From positions 1 to 6,488 of the forward strand of contig DAOUSD010000109.1 of the NCBI GenBank assembly GCA_030627405.1: 6,488 nucleotides of DNA, in the 5' to 3' direction. Position 1 is the stretch's first letter. Each line of letters starts with the position of its first letter. A program made the position numbers and the translations under genes. Positions 5,985 to 6,488 of this stretch are shown one piece after another. The notes under the pieces are model-generated. The model saw only the letters and a list, made by a program, of their open reading frames with translations. It was not told where the DNA came from and ran no database searches. This stretch comes from Deltaproteobacteria bacterium (GTDB lineage: Bacteria; Desulfobacterota; Desulfobacteria; Desulfobacterales; ETH-SRB1).

Positions 5985-6488
5985 TTTGTTTTCTCCTGTC
6001 TATGAAACGAACGGGTTTTCTCGACTCCGGAGTGTATACCTGTTGGGCTAATTTTTCTTTATCAGTAATTATGACTTTGGGTTTGACTCTAAGTTTTGCC
6101 TGAAGTTTATTTTGTATTATTTCGCAATTACACGAATTTTCATTTACCGTTACATATATGGTTATATTGTCGGACAAATCGGTTTCACTGGATACTATAA
6201 GATAATAATCGTCAATGCCATTAATTTCTTCCAGGGCTGAATATATCGACTGTGGATATACAGTGGTGCCGCGAACTTTCATCATTTGTTTTTTTCTTCC
6301 AAGTATAGGTCCAAGCCTTGCAGAATAACGTCCGCAGGGGCATTGCTTGTCGATTAAAAAGCTTATATCACCGGTTTTAAAACGAACAAGAGGCATACCT
6401 TCCATAGCTATCGGAGTGACAACAACTTCACCAATATGTCTTGGTGGAAGAACTTTGCCGTTTTCATCAATAATTTCTACAACAGCCA
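5977..6488 (-). CDS. PaaK-type acyl/aryl-CoA ligase (C-terminal part, starts beyond the window)
   Basis: The frame is open from the window edge to the TAG at 5977-5979, about 169 residues. The ATG at 6403-6405 is internal: family sequence continues upstream of it (HIGEVVVTPIAMEGMPLVRFKTGD). LVRFKTGD is the conserved AMP-forming ligase segment that contacts the nucleotide. CPCGR followed by GRKKQMMKVRGTTVYPQSI is the hinge and C-terminal lid start typical of phenylacetate-CoA ligase/F390-synthetase-like proteins (AMP-binding_C_2). These activate aromatic or other carboxylic acids with ATP and pass them to CoA or a carrier protein. At the head of this set it most likely loads the starter acid of the polyene, the job of ApeH-like ligases. 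The substrate pocket lies outside the window, so the acid cannot be named. It overlaps the downstream fusion gene by 8 bp. Confidence 0.85.
   Translation of the reverse strand, partial: AVVEIIDENGKVLPPRHIGEVVVTPIAMEGMPLVRFKTGDISFLIDKQCPCGRYSARLGPILGRKKQMMKVRGTTVYPQSIYSALEEINGIDDYYLIVSSETDLSDNITIYVTVNENSCNCEIIQNKLQAKLRVKPKVIITDKEKLAQQVYTPESRKPVRFIDRRKQNA

Noticed and set aside
5869..6103. Two overlapping plus-strand frames of 60-68 codons across the ligase/radical SAM junction
   Set aside because: They are antisense to two strongly supported genes that overlap there, and they show no signal peptide, domain or ribosome binding site.
5977..6405. ATG 6405 as the start of a small 142-residue protein
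   Set aside because: The frame stays open to the window edge and the residues before the ATG match the ligase family, so the ATG is internal.

Overview
The window is an AT-rich, tightly packed piece of a Gram-negative chromosome. Every supportable gene lies on the minus strand, so transcription runs from base 6488 down to base 1. Signal peptides, a LolA-type protein, an RND/MMPL exporter and an outer-membrane-style lipoprotein all imply a cell with two membranes. The iron-sulfur radical SAM enzyme and the GxxExxY cassette fit an anaerobe of the old Deltaproteobacteria (Desulfobacterota-like), but that placement is inference.

In transcription order the window holds: (1) the C-terminal third of a PaaK-type acyl/aryl-CoA ligase, cut by the window edge (5977-6488); (2) a 500-residue single-frame fusion of a radical SAM/SPASM enzyme with a hotdog-fold 3-hydroxyacyl-ACP dehydratase of the ApeP type (4482-5984); (3) a periplasmic LolA-like protein (3807-4481); (4) a 12-helix MMPL/RND exporter (1412-3817, GTG start); (5) a 455-bp cassette made of a GxxExxY protein gene between two 36-bp inverted arms, each built of three 10-bp CACNGA repeats (955-1409); (6) a DUF3261-like lipoprotein whose normal start codon cannot be found (233-994); (7) the first 78 codons of a second hotdog dehydratase with a GHFPG motif (1-236), which continues past the window edge.

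Ligase, two dehydratases, LolA, MMPL exporter and DUF3261 lipoprotein together match the gene set of aryl polyene (APE/xanthomonadin/flexirubin-like) clusters. There, an aromatic starter is activated, a type II polyketide/fatty-acid machine builds a conjugated polyene, and the LolA-MMPL-lipoprotein block is thought to move the lipid to the outer membrane. The LolA-MMPL-DUF3261 order is the one I know as ApeL-ApeM-ApeN. The ketosynthases, ketoreductase and carrier proteins are not in view and should lie outside the window.

Two things set this cluster apart. The ApeP-like dehydratase is the tail of a radical SAM/SPASM enzyme, which suggests an extra radical step on the starter or chain. The two dehydratase-like proteins also have complementary active-site residues: one keeps the His but has Gln at the acid position, the other keeps the Glu but lacks the His. 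The genes overlap or abut (ATGA, TAAATG and similar junctions), so the set is almost certainly one operon. The only interruption is the GxxExxY cassette, which appears to have been inserted between the exporter and lipoprotein genes. No rRNA, tRNA, CRISPR array, convincing promoter or convincing terminator was seen, and there is no stretch over 300 bases without a gene.
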